Positions 11,419 through 21,571 of a stretch of 64,000 bases of DNA are shown here, piece after piece. The position numbers were made by a program, and so were the translations under genes. The notes beneath the pieces are model-generated. The model searched no databases. It saw only the letters and a list, made by a program, of their open reading frames with translations, and was not told the origin of the DNA. Within the stretch, counting starts at the first letter, position 1; each line of letters opens with the position of its first letter. The DNA comes from Linyphia triangularis (Eukaryota; Arthropoda; Arachnida; Araneae; Linyphiidae). The stretch is from the NCBI GenBank assembly GCA_963978545.1, contig OZ021729.1, positions 91,356,466-91,420,465 of the forward strand, read 5' to 3'.

Positions 11419-11609
11419 GTTGGTTGGTTGGTTGGTTGTATTCAGATTATCTGGCGCCGTCAGCAACACGAGGGCTATAATGCGCCGAAACATTCGTCAT
11501 TAGACAAGCCAACATACATTTACAAACACCCATGCCTAACACGGGACTCGAACCCGCAACCTCGCGGTCTAGAAACTAGCACGCTAACCACTATACCGTT
11601 TGGTCGGCA
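11419..11609 (-). mobile_element. SINE A copy 1 (tRNA-derived)
   Basis: On the minus strand it starts with a tRNA-like head: A-box-like TAGTGGTTAGCGTG and B box GGTTCGAGTCC, about 75 nt in all. A conserved body follows, containing GTTGCTGACGGCGCCAGATA, and a short CAACCAACC tail. It is flanked by a 12-bp duplication AGTGCTAGTAAG (11407-11418 and 11610-11621), the mark of LINE-mediated insertion. Transcription would start from its internal RNA polymerase III promoter. The best-preserved of eight copies in the window; its B box is intact. Confidence 0.92.
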
Positions 11610-11732
11610 AGTGCTAGTAAGGCAATGGAAAATTGAGAATAAAATTCAGATTAAGTTTTGATACTACGAGTGTAACTACTGGTTGTGTATTATAGGCATT
11701 AAATTATAGGTTTGAATTATAGGAGTTGTAAA

Positions 11733-11768
11733 TTAATATATACACTGATTGTGTATATATTAATTTGG
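11733..11768. other. Short perfect-looking hairpin
   Basis: AAATTAATATATACAC, a short loop and GTGTATATATTAATTT form a stem of about 16 bp. Function unknown; AT-rich cruciform potential. Confidence 0.6.
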
Positions 11769-11774
11769 AGAAAA

Positions 11775-12110
11775 AATCGGAAGTGAACTATTGTGACTAT
11801 CCTGCCGGCACCAAGTCATAGAACTACTATTGACAAAGTTATTTAAGTTGTGCTATAGTTCATCATGTTCTTCAGATGTTTCCCTCTTTAACAGACTTAA
11901 AACCGTTTGAAAAAGAATTGCACAGATAGACCTTCAGGGTTTAAAGAAGAAGCTAAAGAGTTGAAGTTTCAATTGTAGCCTTATCGAACATGTCTCTACC
12001 ATCTCAGTGGGTTTCGATAATCTGAAAGGCAATATCGACAGGATTTACGTTGCTTACAATTTTCATACCCAACCCACATTCTTTTGATGTTATTAAGTGT
12101 TCATTTGATT
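11775..12110. other. Intergenic sequence
   Basis: No gene or repeat recognised. Confidence 0.5.
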
Positions 12111-12208
12111 GATTTCAATTAAATGTTGTTCTAGGTAGGAGATTGAGAGCCGTTTGAAAATGTTCATGTAGTAGAGCTGCACATTTGTTGTTTCTTATTC
12201 CACTTGAT

Positions 12209-12694
12209 CTAGACCAAGTCCAAGAGACCGTACGCCCAAAGAAAGTCTCGAACCAGCTCAGGGTTTTTAAATAGATCGCTCTTCTCCAAATCCAAACAGG
12301 AAAGCAGATGATCGGGTGAAGCTTGATGGGAAACACACTTGAGGCACACAGGGTACTCCTTTTGTCCCTGAACATATGCAAGTGTGCGAGTATGTCCGGT
12401 GATGGTGGTTAGTAATTTCCTGTCGCCCTTCAGCTCCAGGGCAGCCCCAGGACGTTTTTGTTCATACCAGTCATGAGTTGGTGGAATCCTCCATGTCTTG
12501 CTCTTTTCGGCTCTGACCTTCGAGAAAATTTCCCTAAACTTAAGATGACCACAATTTTCGGATGTTACAGCAGAGCCCTCTTTAGCCAATTCATCGGCCA
12601 AGTCATTAAAGAAGAGGTCTACATGGGAGGGTATCCACTGCAGATGAATGACATTATGCGAAGAGTAAATCTTTAGTTTGTTCACAATGTCCAT
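12209..12694 (-). pseudogene. RNase H C-terminal half and CCHC-like knuckle (non-LTR ORF2 fragment)
   Basis: The stretch continues the RNase H with HLQWIPSHVDLFFNDLADEL; the last catalytic Asp is in LADEL, and the usual Pro-Gly before it is replaced by Phe-Phe. A C-x2-C-x8-H-x3-C pattern follows (CLKCVSHQASPDHLLSC), then the ORF end. It is the same protein as in the element at 871-1971, at a visibly different sequence, so the two derive from different family members. Confidence 0.87.
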
Positions 12695-12726
12695 GCCGAG
12701 TTTGTCGGTAATGTTTCGTCATTTGC

Positions 12727-13044
12727 TCAAGAATTGAATGGAGCTCTCTTACTGTCCGAGAAAATCCAGATATCGCAGGAGAAATTATTGGAAATCATAT
12801 AATGTAGAGCTTCGTTGATAGCTATCAATTCAGATCTAAAGACTGAACAAAAGTTTGGGTTTCGCTTGTTAAATTTTGTAACGCCATCGGGTGTTACAAT
12901 AACTACTCCACTGCCTGTGTTGCCATTATCGTGTTTACTTCCATCATTGAATATCCGCACTGCCCCTAATGGGTAACTATGAATTGTTTCTAAAGCCAAT
13001 TGTTTCAGAAGTGCTGGATGCATGTCTTTCTTACTACTGCACAT
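12727..13044 (-). pseudogene. RNase H N-terminal half (non-LTR ORF2 fragment)
   Basis: The 105-codon stretch contains the first three RNase H acidic residues in context: FNDGSK, FRSELIAI and FSDSK. It then leaves frame; the remainder lies at 12209-12694 in another frame, so a frameshift occurs between about 12694 and 12740. The Thr usually preceding the first Asp is Asn here. Confidence 0.85.
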
Positions 13045-13050
13045 TTAGAA

Positions 13051-13915
13051 ACTTTGAATAGCGCTGAAACTTAGACACTATTTATACTCGTTAGTTCACT
13101 CTTTATTGAGTGAGAATTTAATTATTTGAAATGATATTATGGTACTTACATATTTTCCGATCGACCATTTTCAGCATACAAAAAATGTAGCCAAGTGGTA
13201 CTTGTAATGCTTGGTTAAATGACGAAATAAAAAAAAACCTCTATTGATCTACATAACTCCGCATTATTTAGTAATTTCGTACTTAGGTTTAATAATCGTT
13301 TATTTTAAATCCTTTTCAGGATTTGATACCGCCTAATTTATAGTGGCAATTTTATCAGAATTTCAAAAGTTTAATGGAGTAAGTACGGGAGATTGACGAG
13401 CGTTTGTGAGCAGGGGCGGAGCTCTCAAGTGTTTAATTATTTCACTAACTTTTACTAACTTATTTAACATTTTTAAATTATTGTATAAATATAAACTTTA
13501 TGAAAATTACTTTCAATTATGCTTATTACCAAATCCACTGATGCAAATACCCCATAACACACAAAATACGAAATGTTACTGCTCATTGAGCGCCATCTTT
13601 TAATGGGAGTAAGATTCTGAATTTTGCTAGAACATTTGTATGGGTGGATGTAAAAAAACCGAGGGGGTGTCCTAGTTTCTTTCTAAGTTAAAAAAAAATT
13701 CCCTCATATGTTTTTGAACCACCCTATTAGAACATTCAGCTATTGCAACCATATTCGAAATTAACAAAATATGGAAGAGAAAAAAAACGAAAAAAAAAAA
13801 AAAAAACATGCAATGGTAATGCTCTAATGGATAAATATTTCCTTTTAATTATTCCCGATGGTAATGCACTGTACTTCATCCAAATGAGTTAATTTTGTAG
13901 AAATCAGTAGAAGAT
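13051..13915. other. AT-rich intergenic sequence
   Basis: No gene recognised. A poly-A tract lies at 13790-13805. Confidence 0.5.
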
Positions 13916-13923
13916 GATCATAT

Positions 13924-14700
13924 TGTTGCGTGTACGGGTTCGAAAGATTTGAAGCCAAAGCAGATCAAAAGTTGCAGAAATTTATTCCAGTATAACTCTT
14001 CTCAGATTCTCTTACAACTCCAGAACTTCTCGTTCTAGTAGACAGAATACAGCTCTTTTCACAACAATAGAGCACAAAACAGCAGTTGAAAACTTTACAA
14101 CACAACTGCTCAAATAGCTGCACAAGACAATGCAATACAGTTCGCTTTCGGAACTCTCTGAACGCTCACTGAGACTCAGTATCAGTAATTCCAATCAAAT
14201 AACGGACTCAGCTAACAAAACTAACTTCCCCGCTCTCTTGGTCAGCCTTATATAGGACAGGTGAATCAGCCTTATATAGGACAGGTGAATCTTCATGAAT
14301 CTTCTAGAGGTAGATATTTGGAGAACTTTCCAGATCGTAGTCGAAAAGTCCTATACATGTACATGGGGACCGAAAATGTCGCCAAATGGTCACCAAGTTT
14401 GGCGACATTTGGCGATTTCTCACCAAATTTGGCAACAAAAATTAGTCGACAAAACCGTCACCAACTTGGCTCTATCTCGCCAATTTGGCGAGATTGCCAT
14501 TACCATAATGTCAAATGCCCTGCTCCTTGTAAAACTCGCTTCCCAGCGTTACCTCTGAAAAACTCGTCATCAAGCATCAAGAGACTCATTTCAGGGAAAC
14601 AAACTATTGCATTGCCTTATGCGAAATGTACATCAATTTTACTATTTACAAAATTAACACTACGAAATATTTAGAAATATACAAAAATTCCCCCGTAACA
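13924..14700 (+). mobile_element. Solo LTR, family L1 copy 1 (probable Gypsy-type)
   Basis: A 777-bp unit starts TGTTGCGTG and ends CGTAACA, with TG..CA termini, and has no retroviral-like coding region. Perfect 4-bp direct repeats ATAT flank it (13920-13923, 14701-14704). A second full copy with the same ends and the same ATAT flanks lies at 20952-27578, split by a BEL element. Two TATATAGG words (14251, 14275) are promoter-like, caused by a 24-bp direct duplication (14243-14266 and 14267-14290) absent from copy 2. Downstream is a dense patch of TTTGGCGA/TCGCCAAA words. A 4-bp duplication favours Gypsy over BEL, but the family is not proven. Confidence 0.82.
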
Positions 14701-14829
14701 ATATACATTGGGGACTCATGTGATGGCGAAATAAAAACGAGAGTGTGCTACCATTTGAATCCGATGTTAGAAATCGTGTTTAAGACGAGTACTTGTATTT
14801 TGAGTATGCAATCGCTCGTTTTAGCTACT

Positions 14830-15095
14830 ACCAAGGATGTAGTGGGACAAGTACGGCGTACTTTTTATTTTAACTAACTAATAATAACTCACAAATCTTT
14901 ATGTATAGCGATATAAGTTAGTGAGAAAATAAATACGTAAATTAAGAATATTTAGTTTCTTTGTATAGTAAATTAAATAAAATATTACGAATTTGCATTT
15001 TATAATTAAAAAATGCCAGCTACAGTTAAGGTTACCGTCACGATCGGGAAGCTTGCGTACCAGTAAAATATTTTTTCTAGCACTACAGACATGCC
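14830..15095 (-). mobile_element. Diverged copy of the 10514-10787 hAT-type MITE
   Basis: In opposite orientation it shares ordered blocks with 10514-10787: GATGTAGTG, a GTACG-type palindromic segment, TAATAATAACTCA, TTAGTGAGAAAATAAATACG and AGCTACAGTT. Terminal repeats are degraded (CACTACAGACATG at right) and I find no target duplication, so this copy is older. Confidence 0.65.
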
Positions 15096-15147
15096 TCCTG
15101 ATGCTTTACATTAATATGTAGCTTATAACAGTCCATCGATCCTTCTC

Positions 15148-15544
15148 TAGGTTTCCCACTCAAATCACAGAATGAAATTCAATGACTTTTAAGGACCTAA
15201 TTGATGTTTTTAAGGACCTTTGAAAATTTGTTTTCAGGCATTATGTTTTTATATAAATTTTTAATAAAGTATACCAAAAGAGTTTCAAGTTAGATTTGTA
15301 ATACAAATACGTCGGAAAATTCCGATACGGTGCCGATAAGTGGGGGTCACGCAGAAATAGCAAATCCGATTTGGAATTTTTATAAATTTTGCAGTTGGAC
15401 AACATCTGCAAATATTAAGGACTTTTAAGGACCTCTAAGCATTTTCAAGGACTTTTAAGCACCTCTAAGCATTTTCAAGCACTTTCAAGGCCTTGAAAAC
15501 AAGTTCAAAAATATCAAGCACTTTCAATGACCGTGGGAACCCTG
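15148..15544 (-). mobile_element. hAT-like non-autonomous element with CAGGGTTCCCAC end
   Basis: On the minus strand the right end reads CAGGGTTCCCACGGTCATTG; the left end reads AGGTTTCCCACTCAAAT, giving an imperfect inverted repeat. The body carries iterated TTTTAAGGACCT and CAAGCACTTT words. Animal hAT elements with a CAGGGTTCCCAC terminus and such iterations are well known. No transposase is present and the target duplication is unclear. Confidence 0.6.
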
Positions 15545-16480
15545 TTCTCAGGTACCATACCAAATTACAAATGCTTTAGGCGTCGTGAGTTTCCATACCA
15601 AAATTCAAACGAAATTGCTTTGAAATTCGTGATTCCATGGTAATTCTATCAATAAGAAGGTTTACATTTTGGGGGGAAATATCGGATTGGAACTTGATAA
15701 AATGTTTTCTCGCCAACTTGACGATATATTTGTCGATGAAGTACACCAATCAGCAAATTATTTTTGTTGTTATCATATTGTACCTTTGGTATAAAAGTGA
15801 CACATTCTAAAAAACTGTGTCACTGCATGTACTTTAATTGAACCATAGGCGCCAACTTTTCACTTTTTCCAGGACTCAGAGGATAAACTCAATTTAATTT
15901 AATATCATATAGAATTTTAAAAGATATACTTTTATGATATTGCATTAAATGAAGAAAGCAAATTATGGATAACAATTAATGAAAAAAGAGCATGTTATCT
16001 TTACAAAATTACTTATTCCAATGTCATACAATACTTTAATATATATTTTTTATCATAAAATTGCGCCAAAGACTGTCGCATTTGGGGAAAATTGGGAGAG
16101 AGGAATGGAGAGTATCAGTGTGCCTATAAATATTGAGTTTTCTTTCTATTTTTATGAGATTTTTTTTTTGACCATTACAAAATGTCATTTTTACTCAATA
16201 TTTTATAATGGAAAAACACATTTTTACAGATTTTTGAAGTGGGGGCAAAATTATACTTTAGCTCCCGTGTAGATGGCGCCTATGAATGACATAAGATTTA
16301 TTACAAGGTGGATCAGATCAAGATTCATCTTCATGTAGTCTGCGATTCTATAGACACTTTAAGACCAAAAAAAAAAAAAAAAAAAAAAAATTGAGTTGTG
16401 TTACTTTTGTAGTAATCTTAGTTACCTTCAACCTTGGTTAATTTTAGTTTCGATACATCGAGAATCGAAGTTTTTAAGTC
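15545..16480. other. AT-rich intergenic sequence
   Basis: No gene recognised. A 97-codon ORF at 15979-16272 is AT-driven and resembles nothing I know. A poly-A tract lies near 16366-16390. Confidence 0.5.
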
Positions 16481-16483
16481 CTT

Positions 16484-17035
16484 TAGATTAACTTCGATTT
16501 AATGTGTGTGTGGCTAGGTATGCCGATGACGGACAAATATGCGGAGGCCTAATTAACTCCCTTGCCGTCATCCAATCGAGCTGAAGCTTGACAGATAGAT
16601 TCTATGTCGATGACAATGCGTTCTATCAAATTTTTGCGGCCGTCACTGTCATTTCCGTACTCTCTTTTACGGAATACTAATAAACCACCTTGCTGTCATC
16701 CAATCGCGTTGAAATAGCATTTAACCGATCATCGAAGAAACTCTTTCTTGTTGCCAAAATTGTTTTAACAAATAAATAACAAAATTATCAAACGATATTT
16801 GGATGCGAGTGCATAAATTCACATTCATTTAAAGTGAATAAATTTTGAGAAGTAGTTAACCACATATTTTGTGCTGATGGAGATGTTTTTAATATTTTAA
16901 AGTAAACGCCAAGAACACGCTGGTAACAGAAACGGCGCTTTGAAAATGAATATAAAAATCGGCAATAACATGTAAAGGATTTATATTAAAAACTTTTTTT
17001 TATGGGTTATATTATTCTTCAGTGTATTTTCCAAA
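16484..17035 (+). repeat. Dispersed repeat R, near full-length copy
   Basis: R is an unclassified repeat seen about six times in this window. Its order is: a TGTGTGTG-type start, CTTGCCGTCATCCAATCGAG, a GATAGATTC..GATGACAATGCGTTCTATCAA block, CTCTTTTAC, ACCGATCATCG, then TTGCCAAAATTGTTTTAA, and an ATAAAGGATTTATA-type end. No ORF is conserved. Other copies: 6165, 27587, 39457, 47985, 48485 (minus) and 57590. Confidence 0.7.
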
Positions 17036-17463
17036 GTGAGCACAACTGTTGCAAGTAAGATTTCCGAGCCTTGTACTCCACCAACTGGCGATCCATCAAA
17101 GAGGTGCTTTCGAAGCAAATGCATAAAAGTGTGATTTATGTAAACTCCGGAGTACTTGGAAGAGACTTGAGTCGTGCATCTTATTTAAGAAGGAAAGAGA
17201 GTTATTGATGACACGAGTTCATCAATTCATTCTCATTTAAAAAAGTTATGACGGTAACACATGAGTGGGATTTCATTCATATAATAGATTGATGAGTGAA
17301 GTTCTTTTCATGGCGGGGATTTCAAGTTTTCATTACATCATGAAAGGACAGAATTCCGGTGTCTTAATTTTGAACACGAAATAAAAGCTTGATAAAGGAC
17401 CCATCTCGAAATAGGTTATGAAAAAAATAAATGGTGATGGATGTGTGCAGACATCATAAGTTA
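17036..17463. other. Intergenic sequence
   Basis: No gene or repeat recognised. Confidence 0.4.
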
Positions 17464-18045
17464 TTCTACAGATTATCAAGGTAATGTGCAGATTAACTAG
17501 GGTGAATAAATTAAAATGGCGAAAATTGTTTCATTTTAACTAGGTGATCTGCAAATAACCTAGTTAAGCTGCACATTACCTACTATATAGGTACTCCTTA
17601 AAGTGAAAACACGAACTTTGCTGGAGCAAAGTTTCTGTAAGCTTATTTATATTTCGATACCTGAAGAATCAAGTTAATGCAATCCGACAATCAAAATAAA
17701 TTAGTTGCTAGAATGAATCATCAATCAATTTTAACGATACGGAAGCGGTTAATGTGCACATTACATAAGTAAAATTCGGAAAATTCTTCGAGCTTTAGCG
17801 GTTATAAAGCTACTCGGCAACACTGGGAATAAACTTAACTTCTTATAATACAGGCATCAAGTTTAAATGCTCGTTGTATTTCGGAATCCACGTTAAGTTC
17901 TAGATGCTAGTCTGTTCAGATAATTGCTGCGAACGAAACGGTGATGTTGTGGGTACCAAAAATAAAAGTGATTAAGTATTTCGATTCCTTAGATTGCGAA
18001 GGGCATATTTATTGGATTTCAATTGTTGAACAATGGTGATAGTTA

Positions 18046-18284
18046 TACTAAACTCCAACTTAACTTGACATCACTAGACGATAGATCTTCACCGTGCTCT
18101 TAGGCAGTTAATCTATTTTAGAGGAGTGAAGACATAATTCTCGCCAAACCTTACAGCCTTTTGTTCTCTACAGGGTTGTGGTTTGGCGAACATTATGCTT
18201 TCACATCGCCAAAATGGATTAAATACCTATGAGCACTGTGACAATCTACCGTCTAGTGATGTCAAGTTAAGTTGAAGTTTAGTA
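18046..18284. mobile_element. Foldback MITE family F1, copy B
   Basis: Same palindrome and TACTAAAC termini as 8601-8834, with TA on both sides. It sits inside the 17464-20360 element. Confidence 0.88.
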
Positions 18285-18414
18285 TAGTCAATGTTATTGG
18301 CAAAGGTTTGCTTCTGCTCTTTATATTTAGATGTGCTGTAATGTGGATGTGGTTAACTTGAACAAAGAATTCTGGGAATACATCATTCTAAGAAAAACAA
18401 TGATTATGAAGGCA

Positions 18415-18630
18415 GGAAAGATTTTTCAACAAACAAAATATTTTTCACCAAATTAAATATTTTTTTACAAATAAAGATTTTACCACAAATAAAAGATTTT
18501 TTGTCAAATAAAAGATCAATCAACTAATTGATTTTTCAAATATAAAAAGAGTTTTCAACAAATAAAAGATCAATTGACAAATAGAAGATAATTTGACAAC
18601 TAAAAGATTTTACAACAAATAAAATATTAT
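18415..18630. repeat. Degenerate short tandem repeat
   Basis: Irregular iterations of about 20 bp around CAAATAAAAGATTTT (at least eight recognisable copies). Confidence 0.7.
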
Positions 18631-18828
18631 TTAACAATCCTCTTTTAAAATGTTGCATAATGGAATCAATGAGATAAATAAAGTAGTTGTTTTTATAAAT
18701 TATAAGTTATAAGCACATTACTTAGGTAGTTTACGGATTGATTTAGGTAGTTTTTACGTTAACGTGCGGAATCAATTTTCTGCATTTTACCTTGATGAAT
18801 GTGTATATTAATGACTTCCTTATTGTTA

Positions 18829-19023
18829 AAGCTTGGCGTCCACTATCGCTAAGCAGAGCTGAGCATATCATAGCGGAGTGGATTAGAGCCAATTACAAGG
18901 CTGCCAATGTCTACTATAGCACGAGCCTCGAGCTACAATGGACGTTAATAGCCTTGTAATTGGCTATAATCGACTCCGCTCTGACATGCTCTGCTCTGCT
19001 TAGCGATAGTGGACGCCAAGCTT
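18829..19023. mobile_element. Foldback MITE family F4 (TA target)
   Basis: A 195-bp palindromic element starts AAGCTTGGCGTCCACTATCG and ends with its complement. TA flanks both sides (18827-18828, 19024-19025). Arms continue through AAGCAGAGC and GCCAATTACAAGGCT. Single copy here, without coding capacity. Confidence 0.85.
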
Positions 19024-19042
19024 TAGGTTCAAATTTGAATTG

Positions 19043-19290
19043 ATTGATGGTTGATTCTATCAACTAATTTGTTGATTGCTTGATTGTATTCTCTAGAAAT
19101 GGAAAAATAAATAACATTACGTTAATTTCTTTAATTGTCATAATATTTTAGACTGTTCGATTCTTTGCATTTTAGTTTTTTCACTGATTGATAATTGATT
19201 CTATCAACTAATTTGTCGATTATTGGATTGCATTTACTTGATTTCTTTAGATACGGAAAAATAAATAAACAACGTTATGTTAATTTAAGC
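19043..19290. repeat. Tandem duplication, unit about 140 bp
   Basis: TGATTCTATCAACTAATTTG recurs at about 19051 and 19190, followed in both by GGATTG/TGATTG, then GGAAAAATAAATAA and AACGTTA-type sequence. Two units, moderately diverged. Confidence 0.75.
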
Positions 19291-19406
19291 GTAGAGAAAC
19301 GCAAAGATTTTATTTTCACTTTAACGAGTGTCTAGTAGGTAATGTGCAGATTGTCTCGGTAATTTGAGAAAAGAAACAATTTACGACACTTTAAGAGGAT
19401 GTCCTA

Positions 19407-19638
19407 TACTAAACTCCAACTTAACTTGACATCACTAGACGATAGATCTTCACCGTGCTCATAGCCAATTAATCCCTTTTAGCGGAATGAAGACATAATT
19501 CTCGCCAAACCTAATAGTTCTGTACAGGGTTGTGGTTTGGCTAACATTATGCTTTCACGCATCCAAAATGGATTAAATACCTATGAGCACTGTGACGATC
19601 TACCGTCTAGTGATGTCTAGTTAAGTTGAAGTTTAGTA
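19407..19638. mobile_element. Foldback MITE family F1, copy C
   Basis: Same family and orientation as copy B. TA flanks are 19405-19406 and 19639-19640; the second TA is also the left flank of the F2 element that starts at 19641, so the two insertions are directly adjacent. Confidence 0.88.
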
Positions 19639-19640
19639 TA

Positions 19641-20278
19641 GTAAGGATCATTCCCTATACTCGCTATGCTGCAATCTTCTAGTACAGCGCATTCAGAAAC
19701 TACATTCGATAAAACTTTGAAATTTAGAGAGTAGGTACGAAAATGATCACTTCATGCGGTGACATAAATTAAAAACTGGAAAATAGCGTGTACTATATTT
19801 TATTTTATGTTTGAAAACCTTGAGCCAATGCCTAGGCAGTGGCGTCACCTGGTTTTGTCTTTTGCTATAGTAATTTCATTCATAATAGATAGACATTAAA
19901 TGAAAACAATTTATTTCATTTCATTAATTGATCGCTTTCATACCTACTCACCAAATGGCAAGGTTTTATACAAAGTAGTTTCTAAATGAACTGGGCTATA
20001 CTAAACTTCAACTTAACTTGACATCACTAGACGGTAGATCGTCACAGTGCTCATAGCCAATTAATCCATTTTGGCTTCGTGAAAGCATAATGTTCGCCAA
20101 ACTACAACCTTGTAGAGAACAAAAGGCTATAAGGTTTGGCGAGAATTATGTCTTCACTCCGCTAAAATGGATTAATTGCCTATGAGCACGGTGAAGATCT
20201 ATCGTCTAGTGATGTCAAGTTGAGTTGGAGTTTAGTATAGAAGATTGTAGCATAGCCAGTACATGAAATGATCTTTAC
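19641..20278. mobile_element. Foldback element family F2, copy 1, with F1 nested inside
   Basis: The left arm starts GTAAGGATCATTCCCTATAC and the right arm ends GATCTTTAC before TA (20279-20280). The arms are long imperfect complements running through TAGAAACTAC and AAAATGATCACTT. An F1 MITE (19999-20237) interrupts the right arm. Other F2 copies: 35161-35495 and 56626-57020. Confidence 0.78.
19999..20237. mobile_element. Foldback MITE family F1, copy D
   Basis: Same family in opposite orientation to copies A-C, flanked by TA (19997-19998, 20238-20239). Inserted into the right arm of the F2 element, which itself is inside the T3 element: three nested layers. Confidence 0.88.
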
Positions 20279-20369
20279 TAGGATTTCCTCTCAACCGATT
20301 ACCCGAGTTAATCTACACATTACCTAGATAATCTGCACATTACCTAGATAATCTGTAGAATAATAGACC

Positions 20370-20700
20370 TGTTCATTTGATTACGCGTCTAAACTGATGC
20401 AGGTGCAATGCAATCTTACGAATACACTTTCTGCATCACATCCTAAGCAAAAACAATTGCAATGCATAAAAAATATCGCTCGCTCCTCACAAAAAGGGGG
20501 GCGCGCATGCAAAATCACATTTTACTTCTTTCTCGTATTTGCATCCAGACGCAGCCGGGAACATCAAAAGATTCAACAAGTCCATTTCCACGTTAAATGG
20601 ATGCATAATTTAAGGACGCCGATTCAATTGGAAGAGAAGCAGAAATTATTTGCATTTTGATTGTCAACACGTGTTTCTGATTCGGCGGGGGTTCTATACC
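20370..20700. promoter_or_regulatory. Candidate enhancer with clustered POU octamer-like words
   Basis: Two exact ATTTGCAT octamers (20537-20544, 20648-20655), ATGCATAA at 20462 and 20601, and ATGCAAAA at 20507 occur within 200 bp, together with CATCAAAAG (TCF-like). The stretch is more GC-rich than its flanks, and no known repeat covers it. An 87-codon plus-strand ORF (20397-20660) overlaps it but resembles nothing I know. The words are what I see; enhancer function is inference. Confidence 0.35.
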
Positions 20701-21274
20701 TGAATATGCGGATGATTATGGATGAGGAAGGACGGATATCTTTATTTATTGCACTGCTTCAATGACAAACGTCATTTGTCGAGAAGATTTTTTTTTTCTT
20801 GACATAATGTCTGAATCAGTGATCAGATGGAAGGATTGTCTGATGGCTTCTTAAGAGAGGTTTTAAATTTTTAAGATTGATAGTACTCATTTTACAGACG
20901 ATGATGAGGATGTAAACTACGAAACTGTGTTATTTAAATCCTTTATTATATTGTTGCGTGGATGGGTTAGAAAGATTTGAAGCCAAAGCAGATCAAAACT
21001 TGCAGAAATTTATTCCAATATAACTCTTCACAGATTTCTTTACAACTCCAGAACTTCTCGTTCTAGTAGACTCTATACAGCTCTATACACAACAATAGAG
21101 CACAAAACAGCAGTTAAAAATTTGACAGCACAACTGCTAAAATCGCCGCAAAAGACAATGCAATACAGTTCGCTTTAGAACTACTCTGAATGCTCACTGA
21201 GACTCAGCATCTTAACTTAGTAATTCCAGTCAACTAACTGACTCAACTAACTCAACGACTCAACTCATGGCCGG

Positions 21275-21471
21275 TGTTATGAGATTTGCAAGAACTTAAC
21301 CAGTTCTCCTTTCTCCTAAATATCTTAAAACAATTTATTTATCAACCTTTTACCATGACTGCCAGAAAAGAACTGTACAAAATTCCAAGTGATGCCACAC
21401 CCGGCAAGCAAAACATGTATAATTTAAAACACAAGATATTTAGCAAATAGTTCAGAGTTGATGTCGTCACA
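21275..21471 (-). repeat. BEL 3' LTR
   Basis: 197 bp, with TG at one end and CA at the other. On the coding strand it starts TGTGACG and ends CATAACA and includes an AATAAA word. It differs from the 5' LTR only at 21351. Confidence 0.95.
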
Positions 21472-21486
21472 TTCTCCCACCTTTTG
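21472..21486 (-). other. Polypurine tract of the BEL element
   Basis: On the coding strand AAAAGGTGGGAGAA abuts the 3' LTR, the position where plus-strand DNA synthesis is primed. Confidence 0.85.
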
Positions 21487-21571
21487 ATTAACAATTACCA
21501 AAATTAATCAAAAAAAATATAATTTTACTACAAAGGAATGAGTTTTAAAGTCAAGGTTCTATATAAACAGT

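Larger units (their letters stand above)
12115..13050 (-). mobile_element. 5'-truncated 3' end of a non-LTR retrotransposon
   Basis: Only the RNase H domain, zinc-knuckle-like region and short 3' tail of a relative of the 845-3600 element are present. After the ORF stop at 12209 the minus strand reads into an AACAACAAA tail (about 12185), as in the other copies. Homology stops just upstream of the RNase H at about 13050, so this is a severely 5'-truncated insertion. Confidence 0.88.
17464..20360. mobile_element. Composite TA-flanked inverted-repeat DNA element, family T3
   Basis: The left end reads TTCTACAGATTATCAAGG and the right end, reversed, TTCTACAGATTATCTAGG; both continue into GTAATGTGCAGATTA. 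TA lies on both sides (17462-17463, 20361-20362). The right end has an extra internal copy of the AGGTAATGTGCAGATTATCT unit, and related words recur inside near 17560, 17749 and 19337. Without the nested MITEs it would be about 1.7 kb. No transposase remains, so it is non-autonomous or decayed. Nested inside are the elements at 18046, 18829, 19407, 19641 and 19999. Confidence 0.65.

Noticed and set aside
11428..11661. 77-codon ORF
   Set aside because: It is produced by SINE A; a similar reading recurs at 48956-49144 for the same reason.
14261..14674. 137-codon ORF in the solo LTR
   Set aside because: It lies wholly within an LTR, and the second LTR copy does not keep the frame.
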